A stretch of DNA of 62,057 nt, taken from NCBI GenBank assembly GCA_944322935.1, contig CALUQO010000001.1, forward strand, positions 107,934 to 169,990, in the 5' to 3' direction. Shown piece after piece: positions 53,152-62,057 of this stretch (the stretch's first letter is position 1; each line of letters starts with the position of its first letter). The translations under genes and the position numbers were made by a program. This DNA is from Candidatus Gastranaerophilales bacterium. GTDB taxonomy: Bacteria > Cyanobacteriota > Vampirovibrionia > Gastranaerophilales > Gastranaerophilaceae. The notes beneath the pieces are model-generated. The model was not told where the DNA came from. It was given only the letters and a program-made list of their open reading frames with translations, and ran no database searches.

Positions 53152-53652
53152 ATGGAATACAAAGGAAAAGCATTCAAATTCGGCGACAACATTTCAACGG
53201 ACCATATTGCACCTGGAAGACTGTTCCACCTTCGCTCCGATTTAAATGAGTTTGCAAAACACGTTCTTGAAGATGCAGACGAAACCTTTGCCTCGAGAAT
53301 GAAAAAGGGTGACTTTGTTGTTGCTGGCAACAATTTCGGGCTGGGCTCTTCAAGAGAACACGCACCGCAAATTATAAAAATAGCTGGAGTATCGGCTGTA
53401 CTTGCCAAATCTTTTGCAAGAATTTTCTACAGAAATGCCATCAACATCGGGCTTTTGTTGATTGAATGCGATACTGATAAGATTAATGCGGGGGATGAAC
53501 TTGAAATTGATTTAAAAGCCGGTGTTGTTAAAAACCTTACACAAAACACAGAGATTAAATTTTCACCTCTGCCTGATGTTATGATTAAGCTTTTGCACGA
53601 CGGTGGATTGATAGAACATCTTAAAAAACACGGTGATTTCGACCTTGTATAA
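53152..53652 (+). CDS. leuD: 3-isopropylmalate dehydratase small subunit (LeuD-like)
   Basis: Small subunit of the aconitase-family enzyme of leucine synthesis (or of a related homoaconitase/methylmalate enzyme). The 166-residue length matches the short bacterial/archaeal LeuD2 class. Motifs: FGDNISTDHIAPGR, VVAGNNFGLGSSREHAPQIIK (substrate loop GxGSSREH) and ARIFYRNAINIGLLLIE. CGGAG precedes ATG. The Fe-S large subunit leuC is not adjacent, which is unusual since the pair is normally together. A hairpin terminator shared with the convergent gdhA follows. Confidence 0.92.
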   Translation: MEYKGKAFKFGDNISTDHIAPGRLFHLRSDLNEFAKHVLEDADETFASRMKKGDFVVAGNNFGLGSSREHAPQIIKIAGVSAVLAKSFARIFYRNAINIGLLLIECDTDKINAGDELEIDLKAGVVKNLTQNTEIKFSPLPDVMIKLLHDGGLIEHLKKHGDFDLV

Positions 53653-53691
53653 CAACATGCGGCACAAAACATTGCTTATATGATTTTGAAT

Positions 53692-53731
53692 AAAAAACCG
53701 TCTGCATTTTGACAAAAGTCTGTGCAGACGG
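53692..53731 (-). terminator. Terminator between leuD and gdhA, mainly serving gdhA
   Basis: CCGTCTGCA (53698-53706) and TGCAGACGG (53723-53731) form a perfect 9-bp stem; on the minus strand it is followed by TTTTTTA. It also lies 46 bp after leuD and could stop that transcript less efficiently. Confidence 0.88.
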
Positions 53732-53752
53732 CATTTGTATTAAAAAGACTAA

Positions 53753-55132
<1,380 letters not shown>

Positions 55133-55270
55133 CTATTGTGACAAAAATTATAACATATTTTTGAAAATTCACCCGAGATGTAAATATTTTCTTTATATCG
55201 GATATAAAAAAAATAATTTTTAAGGTAAAATTTTTTTGTATGGATTCATAGAAAAAGGTGGAATTGTTAA

Positions 55271-56659
55271 ATGAATGTAACTTCTAACTATAACGTTGCT
55301 ATCATCGGTGCAGGCCCGGCGGGGATTTTTGCTGCACTTGAGATAATGAAATTAAAACCTGACTGGAAAGTTGTTATTGTAGAAAAAGGCTTAAAAATAG
55401 AAGAAAGAAAATGTTTCTTAAGAGAAGGCGTAAAAAAATGTCTTAACTGCAAAACATGCGGCTTGTTGTGCGGTTGGGGCGGTGCCGGAGCTTTTTCTGA
55501 CGGAAAACTTACACTGACACCTGACGTCGGCGGTCACTTGCTTGATTATATGGACAGAAAGCAGGTAGAAGATTTAATTAAATATACGGATGATATTTAT
55601 CTAAAATTCGGTGCAACCGACGAAGTTTTCGGCACAAATAGAGATGACTTTGCTGAAATTGAACGTGCTGCAACCCTTGCGGAATTAAAGCTTGTACACT
55701 CTCCTGTACGTCACCTAGGCACGGAAAGAAGCCTCGGTGTGTTAAAAAACATGCAGGACTATCTGAGTGAAAACGTAACGATTTTAAACAAAAAAGCAGC
55801 AGCAAGCCTTATCGTGGAAAATGAACAGGTAAAGGGCTTTATCACAACGGATGGAGAAGAAATTCGCGCACAATATTTAATTATTGCTCCCGGCAGAGAA
55901 GGAGCCGATTGGCTTACAAAAGAATTTGAGAAAAACAAAATAGGTATGGTAAACAATGCGGTGGACATAGGTGTCAGAGTGGAACTTCCCGCACCGGTAT
56001 TCTCGCATATTACGGATAAGCTTTATGAATCAAAACTTGTTTATCACTCAAAAACCTTTGGTGACGAGGTAAGAACCTTCTGTATGAACCCGTACGGCGA
56101 AGTTGTTGCTGAAAATTACAACGGTATAGCAACCGTTAATGGACACAGCTATGCGGAAAAAAGAACCAGAAACACAAACTTTGCGCTGCTTGTTAGCGAA
56201 AAATTTACTGAGCCGTTCAAAGAACCGATTGCATACGGTCAGCACGTGGCAAGACTTGCAAATATGTTATCCGGCGGCATTTTAGTTCAGCGTTTCGGCG
56301 ACCTGTTAGACGGCAGACGCTCCACTCCTGACAGAATTAAAGCAAGTATTATTACACCTACGCTGCAATGTGCCACACCCGGAGATTTAAGCCTTGTATT
56401 GCCGTACAGACAAATGACAGCTATTATAGAAATGCTTCAGGCTCTTGATAAAATTGCTCCTGGCGTTGCTTCAAGATACACGCTTCTTTACGGTATAGAA
56501 GTTAAATTCTACTCGGGACGTGTAAAACTGACAAAAGAGCTTGAAACGGAACAGGTGAAAAACCTCTTTACAATCGGTGACGGTGCAGGTGTTACAAGAG
56601 GCTTAATACAGGCATCAGCATCAGGTGTACATGCTGCCAGAGTAATTTGCGGCAGGTAA
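55271..56659 (+). CDS. FAD-dependent oxidoreductase (COG2509-type)
   Basis: A 462-residue flavoprotein. The FAD Rossmann loop is VAIIGAGPAGIFAALEIMK followed by VVIVEKG; a Cys-rich stretch CLNCKTCGLLCGWGGAGAFSDGKL comes next (residues about 58-80) and is typical of the COG2509 group; the second FAD motif is LFTIGDGAGVTRGLIQASASGVHAA. Members are often listed as dehydrogenases with unknown substrate; the CxxC pair may be redox-active. AAAAGGTGGAA precedes the start. A hairpin terminator directly follows. Confidence 0.88.
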   Translation: MNVTSNYNVAIIGAGPAGIFAALEIMKLKPDWKVVIVEKGLKIEERKCFLREGVKKCLNCKTCGLLCGWGGAGAFSDGKLTLTPDVGGHLLDYMDRKQVEDLIKYTDDIYLKFGATDEVFGTNRDDFAEIERAATLAELKLVHSPVRHLGTERSLGVLKNMQDYLSENVTILNKKAAASLIVENEQVKGFITTDGEEIRAQYLIIAPGREGADWLTKEFEKNKIGMVNNAVDIGVRVELPAPVFSHITDKLYESKLVYHSKTFGDEVRTFCMNPYGEVVAENYNGIATVNGHSYAEKRTRNTNFALLVSEKFTEPFKEPIAYGQHVARLANMLSGGILVQRFGDLLDGRRSTPDRIKASIITPTLQCATPGDLSLVLPYRQMTAIIEMLQALDKIAPGVASRYTLLYGIEVKFYSGRVKLTKELETEQVKNLFTIGDGAGVTRGLIQASASGVHAARVICGR

Positions 56660-56674
56660 AAATTTAATATAAGG

Positions 56675-56724
56675 CAAAAAATACCTTCCTTTTGTTTTAT
56701 TATTACTAAGGAAGGTATTTTTTT
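56675..56724 (+). terminator. Long hairpin terminator whose 3' arm contains the next gene's ribosome site
   Basis: AAAAATACCTTCCTT (from 56676) and AAGGAAGGTATTTTT (from 56708) form a stem of about 15 bp around a 16-nt loop, ending in T-rich sequence, so it looks like the terminator of the FAD oxidoreductase gene. The 3' arm AAGGAAGG is also the Shine-Dalgarno nine bases before GTG 56725, so folding would hide it. Confidence 0.8.
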
Positions 56725-58701
56725 GTGAAGGTAAATAACAACATAACGCAACCCATAGCAGCACCGCAGCCTCAAATGCAAAAGCGGAAAGAGGCTGTTA
56801 TTGCTGCGCCTTCTTCTTCGATACAAACAGAAATTTGTTCAAAAGAAGCATCAGCGTGCGTAAAAGATACAACACAGGCTTTTATTGCCATACAAAGGCG
56901 TGAGAGGAACTCTGTCAAAGAGGATTTAAAAAAAATTGCAGAGTATTGCAGCAAGGATGCAAATTTAAAAAAAATAACCGGTGAGTTTACGGATGCAATG
57001 TCAGACTTAGAAAGTTTTGTTGATGCAATAGAAAGCCTTAAAATTACGCCCGATTTTGAACTTTCAAAAAGACTTCCGGCTCTTCGCGAGTTATCTTCAT
57101 TCATTGCAGACAGCGCAAATGATGCAATAGTTGAACAAGCAGGCGATGAACTGCTTGCGGATATTGTAATAAACGCGAAAAATCCTTTAAAAAATATAAG
57201 TAAAAAAATGCTGAATAACCTGCGTTCTATTCTTGAAAATCCTAATTTTGAAGAATTTGCGTACAACATAAAAAATGACAAACTTACTGAAATTCTGTTT
57301 TCCAAAACACCGGATTTGGTTGTTGAAAAAAATATTGCATTGCTTGCGGATGCGTACAAAAACGATAATTATTTGCAAAAAATCGACATGAATAATCCCT
57401 CGCTATTTTTGTATAACGGAGACATGGTCAAACTATTACAAACTCTAAAGCAAAAAGTAAATAACCTTACTCCCAAAGAAGAGCTGACATTTGATTATGA
57501 TTATACAACAGGCGAAACAAGAATCCACACATCTTACAGCGCAGGTGAAGATTTAATAGTAAAACGTGTTGATTATTATGACGGAGCAATGAAAAATACC
57601 GGTGTATCATCTGGTATAGAAGGCCGCAACGCTATGGGAACAAAAACACTTAATACAAGTTTTCAGGATTTTGAAAAAGGTATGGACTACTATTCAAAAA
57701 GCTTGTACGACGATGGGGAAAAACTCTGGTATCCCGTTCAGAATACACGCATAAAAAAAGATAAAAACGGAAAAGTATTGGAAGTAGAAATTACAAAGCC
57801 TTCGGCAATGGAAGGAGTAATGAACGTCAAAACAATAGATGCCAACGGTAAAATACATACAAAAATTTCCACGGAAAAAACATCAAAAGATTTACGTGTT
57901 GTAAAAAATCTTGTAAGCCCTGACGGAACAGTTACAAAAGTCCGGTATATACGCTCAAATGATTTAAGAAAAGAGGCATTCGGCTATCAGGTTACGGACA
58001 AAGACGGAAATATACTTGCGCAAAAAACGGACTACAAAACAAGACTTTCCGATAACGTGACAATAGAAAATATTAACGGACACCATTACAGAATAAGCAG
58101 CAGCGCAGATTCAATAAAGGTGTTGGATGAATTAACCGGTGAAATGAGCGTTATTGATATAAAAAAACTGGCTCCCGATAATACGGAAGAATTTTTGAAG
58201 TTTCTTAAAAAACTTTCCGCACCGGAGCTGACAGCTCTTAACGAATTTGTTTCTTCTCTGGAAATGAGTGAAGCTTTCAGATCTTCATTCAGGGGCTTTG
58301 AAAGAATTTTATCTACAAATTTTGACATATTTAATTTTGAGCACGAACTCGGACATGCAAAAGATAATGCAACCAAAGAGTCAATACTAAAAATGGCATC
58401 TATCGACAAAAGTATTATTCAATACAGAATTAGCAATGATGCAAAACTAAAAAGAATTTTTGAAGAAGAAAAAAGAATGTACGATAAAACCTTTCCTTTT
58501 CATGCAAGAAAAAGAACCCAGTATTTTACCGGTAATACTCCATTAAGAGGGGCAATTGTTAACAGAATGAGAGAAGCCATTGCGGAAGCAAACAGCCTTA
58601 CGCAGGAAATACAAATTCCCAAATGGATAACAGAAAGGGCTATGCAATTGCAGGAGAATTTTCCAAGAACAATAGCCTATCTTATGCAGCATAAATTTTA
58701 A
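56725..58701 (+). CDS. Large protein with C-terminal HELGH zinc metalloprotease domain (lethal-factor-like)
   Basis: A 658-residue protein without signal peptide. Residues 1-45 are polar, 45-230 helical (KEDLKKIAEYCSKDANLKK...), about 235-480 beta-rich with repeated YxxxD/GxxxK hairpins (KKDKNGKVLEVEI, TIDANGKIHTKIS, SPDGTVTKVRYI, TDKDGNILAQKT), and the end has HELGH at 540-544, then EEEKRMYDKTFPFH and REAIAEANSL. HExxH plus a downstream Glu in an EAxAEA helix is the layout of ATLF-type (anthrax lethal factor) and related metallopeptidases. Start GTG 56725 is set by the ribosome site in the hairpin. It may be an effector or toxin; export route unknown. Confidence 0.75.
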   Translation: MKVNNNITQPIAAPQPQMQKRKEAVIAAPSSSIQTEICSKEASACVKDTTQAFIAIQRRERNSVKEDLKKIAEYCSKDANLKKITGEFTDAMSDLESFVDAIESLKITPDFELSKRLPALRELSSFIADSANDAIVEQAGDELLADIVINAKNPLKNISKKMLNNLRSILENPNFEEFAYNIKNDKLTEILFSKTPDLVVEKNIALLADAYKNDNYLQKIDMNNPSLFLYNGDMVKLLQTLKQKVNNLTPKEELTFDYDYTTGETRIHTSYSAGEDLIVKRVDYYDGAMKNTGVSSGIEGRNAMGTKTLNTSFQDFEKGMDYYSKSLYDDGEKLWYPVQNTRIKKDKNGKVLEVEITKPSAMEGVMNVKTIDANGKIHTKISTEKTSKDLRVVKNLVSPDGTVTKVRYIRSNDLRKEAFGYQVTDKDGNILAQKTDYKTRLSDNVTIENINGHHYRISSSADSIKVLDELTGEMSVIDIKKLAPDNTEEFLKFLKKLSAPELTALNEFVSSLEMSEAFRSSFRGFERILSTNFDIFNFEHELGHAKDNATKESILKMASIDKSIIQYRISNDAKLKRIFEEEKRMYDKTFPFHARKRTQYFTGNTPLRGAIVNRMREAIAEANSLTQEIQIPKWITERAMQLQENFPRTIAYLMQHKF

Positions 58702-58710
58702 ATATTGCAA

Positions 58711-58745
58711 ATAAAAACACCCCCTGATTTTGGGGGTGTCTGTTT
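58711..58745. terminator. Bidirectional terminator
   Basis: ACACCCCC (58717-58724), loop TGATTTT, GGGGGTGT (58732-58739). A run of A precedes it and T-rich sequence follows, so it can end both the metalloprotease gene and the convergent YtxH gene; the minus-strand T-tract (TTTTTAT) is the better one. Confidence 0.9.
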
Positions 58746-58767
58746 AACTCTTTTTAATAACTATAAA

Positions 58768-59085
58768 TTAAGCTTCAGTCGCCGGTGTTTCTGATGCAGG
58801 CGCTTCTGCAGCCGGAGCTTCGGCTTTTTCTTCTTTTTTGGAATTAATCATTGTTTGGATTTTTTCCATAATATCGTCCCCTTTTTTCTGCATATCGGAA
58901 ACGATATCTTCTGCTTTGCCCTGAATTTCTTTAACTGTTTTTTCTGCTTTGTTTTTCATTTCTTCAGAGTTTCGTGCAATCATTTCTCTGGTTTCTTCAC
59001 CTGACTGCGGAGCCAAAAGCAAACCTGCTATAGCACCAACAACGCCGCCGACTATGAAACCTGCTAAAAATTTTCCTGTTGACAT
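58768..59085 (-). CDS. YtxH-domain small membrane protein
   Basis: A 105-residue protein: one Gly-rich TM helix (FLAGFIVGGVVGAIAGLLLAP), the hallmark LLAPQSGEETR, an amphipathic Lys/Glu helix (about residues 35-80), and an Ala/Pro/Glu-rich tail. YtxH proteins are small stress-linked inner-membrane proteins of unknown mechanism. A second YtxH gene (59606-59929) and a one-TM DUF948-like gene lie upstream on the same strand. AAGGAGAA precedes the start. Confidence 0.87.
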   Translation of the reverse strand: MSTGKFLAGFIVGGVVGAIAGLLLAPQSGEETREMIARNSEEMKNKAEKTVKEIQGKAEDIVSDMQKKGDDIMEKIQTMINSKKEEKAEAPAAEAPASETPATEA

Positions 59086-59236
59086 AATTGTTCTCCTTTG
59101 GACTTATGTACGTGAGAGAATTATTAAAAACAATTCTCACCATTATATATATAAAATACCCAAATTTGCATTATTCTAAACATAAAATTGGGTGTTTACT
59201 ATACAATCGTTACAAATTTAAACATTTTGATGAAAA

Positions 59237-59596
59237 TTATTTTTTTCTAAACAGCGCCAATGCAGCCAGAAAGCCCTTCATGAAGCTCCCTGAAAGAAAC
59301 TTAAATTTCCCCGCAAATATAGCAATAGCCCCAACCACTGTAGAAATAAGCTTTCTTACTGTTGTAAGCTGCTCATCAGCATTTTGTGCAAAGGAATTCA
59401 CGTGTTTTAAAGTTGTGGAAAGTTCTCCAAGTATAGGTTCCACGTCTTTTTTTACCATAACCGTTGTTTCGTTAAGGCTTCTTGTAAGTATAGTCAACTC
59501 AATAAGAAACTTAACAACGTATATTACAAGTGCTATAATAGCAGCAATAATAACAAATACTAGCAATATAAGACTTGCGGTGAGTGCTGTTGACAT
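59237..59596 (-). CDS. DUF948-like one-TM protein
   Basis: A 119-residue protein with one long N-terminal TM segment (LTASLILLVFVIIAAIIALVIYVVKFL), an amphipathic helix (LTILTRSLNETTVMVKKDVEPILGEL), and a second moderately hydrophobic region (ISTVVGAIAIFAGKFKFL). Size and pattern fit DUF948 proteins, often found beside YtxH genes. It lies 9 bp after the upstream YtxH gene and 151 bp before the downstream one. TAGGAG before the start. Confidence 0.7.
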   Translation of the reverse strand: MSTALTASLILLVFVIIAAIIALVIYVVKFLIELTILTRSLNETTVMVKKDVEPILGELSTTLKHVNSFAQNADEQLTTVRKLISTVVGAIAIFAGKFKFLSGSFMKGFLAALALFRKK

Positions 59597-59605
59597 AATA
59601 ATCTC

Positions 59606-59929
59606 CTAATTCTCTAATTCTGTGTAATCATAAGAACGGTCTTCCATTCTTTTTGCTTTAGCCATTTGTTTGGCTTTTATATGGTCGTTGATTTTGTTAT
59701 ACTGCTTTTCCAGCTTGTATTTCATTACATCAAGCGATTCTAAAGCCTGTTTTTTTGCCTCTTTAATTTCCGGTGCATGTTTTTGAGCAAAGTCATTGAC
59801 AATTGTTTTCAGCTCTTCTCTGGTTTCTTTTCCTGATTTCGGCGCATACAGGATAGCCGCAACTATGCCGCCAACTACACCTGCAAGCAGCCCCATACCA
59901 AAAATTATGGAATTATCGTCTCTTGACAT
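59606..59929 (-). CDS. YtxH-domain small membrane protein, first gene of operon
   Basis: A 107-residue YtxH protein: GMGLLAGVVGGIVAAILYAP (TM), the motif YAPKSGKETREELK, then a Lys/Glu amphipathic helix and a basic end. It shares the APxSGxETR core with the 58768 protein, so the two are paralogues. AAGGAGAA precedes the start. It heads an operon with the DUF948-like and probably the second YtxH gene. Confidence 0.87.
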   Translation of the reverse strand: MSRDDNSIIFGMGLLAGVVGGIVAAILYAPKSGKETREELKTIVNDFAQKHAPEIKEAKKQALESLDVMKYKLEKQYNKINDHIKAKQMAKAKRMEDRSYDYTELEN

Positions 59930-60099
59930 ATAGTTCTCCTTTGTTCTTTCTCTGTTGGAAATAGTATATCATTTTTTAAAAATTTTTACACTAGTTCTTA
60001 TTCCTATTTTGGGTTAGAAATGCAAAATAAGCTAATTTACTATATCCTCAAAAAGTAATATAATTTACTCATTAATCAGTAAAGTAAGGAGTTTTAACG

Positions 60100-61206
60100 A
60101 TGGATAATACAATTTTGTCAAAATATGCACAGGTTCTTGTTGAATATTCCGTTGATGTCCAACCCGGGGATTTGACAATAATAAGGGCAACAAGCCACGA
60201 GGCACAGCCGCTTGTAAAAGAGATATATAAACAGGTTTTGCAAAAAGGCGGACATCCCGTTGTTCATGCAGCGATGGAAGGTCTTGGCGAAACTTTTATA
60301 AAATACGCGTCGGATGAGCAGCTTGGTTATATAGATCCAATGACGGAACTGGAATATAAAACCGCAAATAAATTTATTTCAATCGGTGCGCCTACAAATA
60401 CCAAAGCTATGGCAAAGGCAGATTCTAAAAAAATGGCAAAACGCTCGGCTGCAACAAGAGAGCTGTCAAACCTTATGCTAAAACGTTCGGCTGAAGGCAG
60501 CTTAAAATGGGTTATCGCAGATTATCCGACTAACGCGCTTGCTCAGGAGGCAAAAATGTCGTTGGATGACTATACGGACTTTTTAATAAAATCTTGCTAC
60601 CTGCATTTTGATAATCCTATTGAAAAATGGAGAGAAATCGACCGAGAACAGCAAAGAATAGCTGATTATCTCAACTCAACGACGAAACTGCATATCATAG
60701 GGGAAGAAACGGATATTACTTTCAATACAGAAGGCAGAAAGTGGCTAAATTGCTCGGGACAGTGCAATTTCCCCGATGGCGAAATTTACACTTCACCTGT
60801 AGAGGATAGCGCGAACGGCACAATTTATTTTGACTTCCCTCAAATTTACAGAGGCAATGAAGCACAAAAAGTAAGACTGCGCCTTGAAAACGGTAAAGTT
60901 GTGGAAGCAAGCGCTGAGAAAGGAGAAGACTATTTCCTTGATATGATTAATATGGATGACGGCTCGCGCTTTGTCGGCGAAATTGCAATTGGCACAAATT
61001 ATATGATTCAGGATATTACCGGCAATATTCTTTTTGATGAAAAAATCGGCGGTGCAATCCATATGGCACTCGGGGCATCTTACCCTGAAGCAGGCGGCAA
61101 GAATGTTTCCGGCTTGCATTGGGATTTGATTAAAAACATGAAACACGGCGGCGAAATATATGCTGACGACAAATTAATATACAAAGACGGTCAGTTTGTT
61201 ATATAA
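60100..61206 (+). CDS. M29-family metal-dependent aminopeptidase
   Basis: A 368-residue cytosolic aminopeptidase of the AmpS/AmpT (thermophilic M29) family, usually dimeric, with a two-metal site. Ligand regions: CNFPDGEIYTSPVEDSANG (first Glu), RFVGEIAIGTN (second Glu), IHMALGASYPEAGGKN (His and Tyr) and SGLHWDLIKNM (His and Asp). Length is slightly below the usual 400-415. AAGGAG precedes ATG 60100. Single gene with no terminator visible before the long non-coding stretch. Confidence 0.93.
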   Translation: MDNTILSKYAQVLVEYSVDVQPGDLTIIRATSHEAQPLVKEIYKQVLQKGGHPVVHAAMEGLGETFIKYASDEQLGYIDPMTELEYKTANKFISIGAPTNTKAMAKADSKKMAKRSAATRELSNLMLKRSAEGSLKWVIADYPTNALAQEAKMSLDDYTDFLIKSCYLHFDNPIEKWREIDREQQRIADYLNSTTKLHIIGEETDITFNTEGRKWLNCSGQCNFPDGEIYTSPVEDSANGTIYFDFPQIYRGNEAQKVRLRLENGKVVEASAEKGEDYFLDMINMDDGSRFVGEIAIGTNYMIQDITGNILFDEKIGGAIHMALGASYPEAGGKNVSGLHWDLIKNMKHGGEIYADDKLIYKDGQFVI

Positions 61207-61399
61207 ACGGTATTAGGACAGAAGACCGGGATTGGGGTAGTAAGGGATTTGTGGCTGTTGCCAGTAGGATACGCCTCAGTCTACCGCTACAAAAAATATT
61301 ACTCCCGTCCGATTTTCCAGCGCAGACCGGCGGTGAGAATCGCAGGTTTGGCTTCTGTCTGCCTTGCTTACTCTCCGTTCTGTTATAGTCAAAAAGCCC

Positions 61400-61479
61400 G
61401 CTGTCATTTGCGAAGCATCAGGTTTTTTGGGTATTTATCAATCGTTTGTGTTCAGAATCTTATCGATGGTGGAATTGCC
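61400..61479 (+). repeat. Dispersed repeat, copy 1
   Basis: About 80 bp that recur at 61612-61689. Shared blocks are GCTGTCATT, GAAGCATCAGG, TATCAATCGTTTGTGTTC and AGAATCT, then GTGGAATT/GCGGAATC. No ORF of coding quality covers it. The TGTCATTCTGA...CAGAATC style is known from dispersed intergenic repeats in many genomes. Confidence 0.65.
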
Positions 61480-61528
61480 ACCCATTCTTACCAAAGAATG
61501 GGTGGCAAATAATGCAAGACTTTTTTTT
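61475..61528 (+). terminator. Perfect 15-bp hairpin followed by a T10 run
   Basis: TTGCCACCCATTCTT (61475-61489), 4-nt loop, AAGAATGGGTGGCAA (61494-61508); ten T start 11 bases later (about 61519-61528). It could be a terminator for the aminopeptidase gene, but the gap between stem and T-run is long, so it may belong to the repeat itself. Confidence 0.5.
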
Positions 61529-61611
61529 TTAATTGTGGGGGGCCGGAGGTGAGGAGCGACAAAAACAATGATGGAAGGTCGCTTGGGCATACCTGCCCAA
61601 CGCAAAATCCT

Positions 61612-61689
61612 GCTGTCATTCTGAAGCATCAGGCTTTGCGGTAACATATCAATCGTTTGTGTTCAGAATCTGACCAGTAGCGGAATCCG
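61612..61689 (+). repeat. Dispersed repeat, copy 2
   Basis: Second copy of the 61400-61479 repeat. Here ATTCTGAA (61618-61625) and TTCAGAAT (about 61662-61669) form an 8-bp inverted pair, partly lost in copy 1. Two copies 212 bp apart bracket the hairpin at 61475-61508 and a TTGGGCA/TGCCCAA hairpin near 61583-61600. Confidence 0.65.
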
Positions 61690-61758
61690 ACTTAATTGTT
61701 GATGTAAAATTTTTTATTCACTAAAATGTGTGCATTATTATACGCTTTATTTTCTTTA

Positions 61759-61805
61759 GATACTTTTCTTTCTTTGTATTGCGCAGGCAAAGAAAGAAAA
61801 GTATC
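61759..61805. repeat. 18-bp perfect inverted repeat with 11-nt loop
   Basis: GATACTTTTCTTTCTTTG (61759-61776), loop TATTGCGCAGG, CAAAGAAAGAAAAGTATC (61788-61805). Perfect pairing of 18 bp, symmetric on both strands, without a T-run. Similar CTTTGxxxxCAAAG structures are seen as dispersed repeats in several phyla. No gene is near. Confidence 0.75.
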
Positions 61806-62057
61806 ACAAAAGAAAGAATACCGGCGCTATTCAAAAGAGATTTTAAAACTCAGAAACGAAAATTTCCGTCCACTGCGAAACCGGACAGGCACGCCGTGCG
61901 AGGCAAAGCCGAGCCCAGTGCCTATGTGAAGGGCTACGTTCAGGAGCCCGAAACGTCCGTGTTTCAAGACAGGTCTTTCTAATTTTCATTCCTTCGTTTA
62001 AAAATCTCTAACTGTATTCCATCAGGGCTTCGCCCCAGTTCACTATTAAAAGAACAA

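Larger units (their letters stand above)
61207..62057. other. Long non-coding region at the window end
   Basis: 851 bp without a convincing gene. Short ORFs (for example 61249-61512) lack ribosome sites and have arginine/cysteine-rich, non-natural composition. The region contains the two dispersed repeat copies, three strong hairpins and, near 62024-62034, GGGCTTCGCCC. It looks like a repeat-rich intergenic island; the neighbouring gene beyond the window is not visible. Confidence 0.6.

Noticed and set aside
56772-57359. 195-codon minus-strand ORF
   Set aside because: Antisense of the metalloprotease gene; Ser/Phe-rich shadow without start signals.
61249-61982. Several short ORFs (67-87 codons) at the window end
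   Set aside because: They run across the repeats and hairpins, lack ribosome sites and have Arg/Cys/Tyr-rich non-natural composition.

Overview
The window looks like chromosome of a low-GC, Gram-negative-type (diderm) bacterium, most likely a gut member of the Gastranaerophilales ('Melainabacteria', the non-photosynthetic sister group of Cyanobacteria). The signs are the AT-rich coding style, a TolC-type outer-membrane channel and a Spy-like periplasmic protein, a Hik33/NblS-style sensor kinase architecture, YtxH-type small membrane proteins, and several unrecognised proteins sharing a short N-terminal motif. The assignment is an inference from gene style, not a database match. No tRNA, rRNA, CRISPR array, prophage or insertion sequence was recognised.

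Layout. 1-4886: a MarR-controlled EmrAB multidrug pump with a divergent TolC-type channel; the spacer between them is packed with small hairpins. 5015-6523: two coupled small unknown genes running into prmC. 6577-13301: a PLD-type nuclease/lipase, a DEDD exonuclease, a dGTPase-type HD enzyme, a mini SprA-type metalloprotease and an unknown protein; four of these five carry a short N-terminal hydrophobic-x-F-(K/G/S) motif also seen in the 974-residue protein at 50107-53031. 13302-13777 holds a probable small RNA with its own promoter-like element and terminator. 13778-19369: secreted phosphodiester glycosidase, rubrerythrin, HD phosphohydrolase, an unknown membrane protein and ffh. 19489-24037: redox/electrophile-type genes, two of whose promoters have the 19-bp spacer and dyad of MerR-family control. 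24116-27680: a GT-C-like membrane protein, then an anti-sigma / ECF sigma / Spy-like trio resembling CnrYXH. 27953-33551: mtnA, ruvC and a three-gene aldolase-HAD-TPP enzyme operon. 34350-37722: a zinc-type ArsR/SmtB regulator, P-type ATPase and ZIP transporter with clear operators.

37947-47041 is an S10-spc ribosomal protein operon from rpsJ to rplR that ends at a strong terminator, without rpsE, rpmD, rplO or secY. Several of its spacers are long and structured; the ones after rpsJ and rplN carry the same element with co-varying, mutually exclusive hairpins. 47302-61206: sensor kinase, GNAT enzyme, the 974-residue unknown protein, leuD, gdhA, an FAD oxidoreductase, a large protein ending in a HELGH metalloprotease domain, a YtxH / membrane / YtxH operon, and an M29 aminopeptidase. 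61207-62057 has no convincing gene; it holds two copies of a dispersed repeat and two large perfect inverted repeats.

Most promising for new biology: the motif-bearing proteins and the nuclease/dNTPase neighbourhood they form, the paired structured element in the ribosomal operon, the candidate small RNA at about 13437-13655, and the LF-like metalloprotease.
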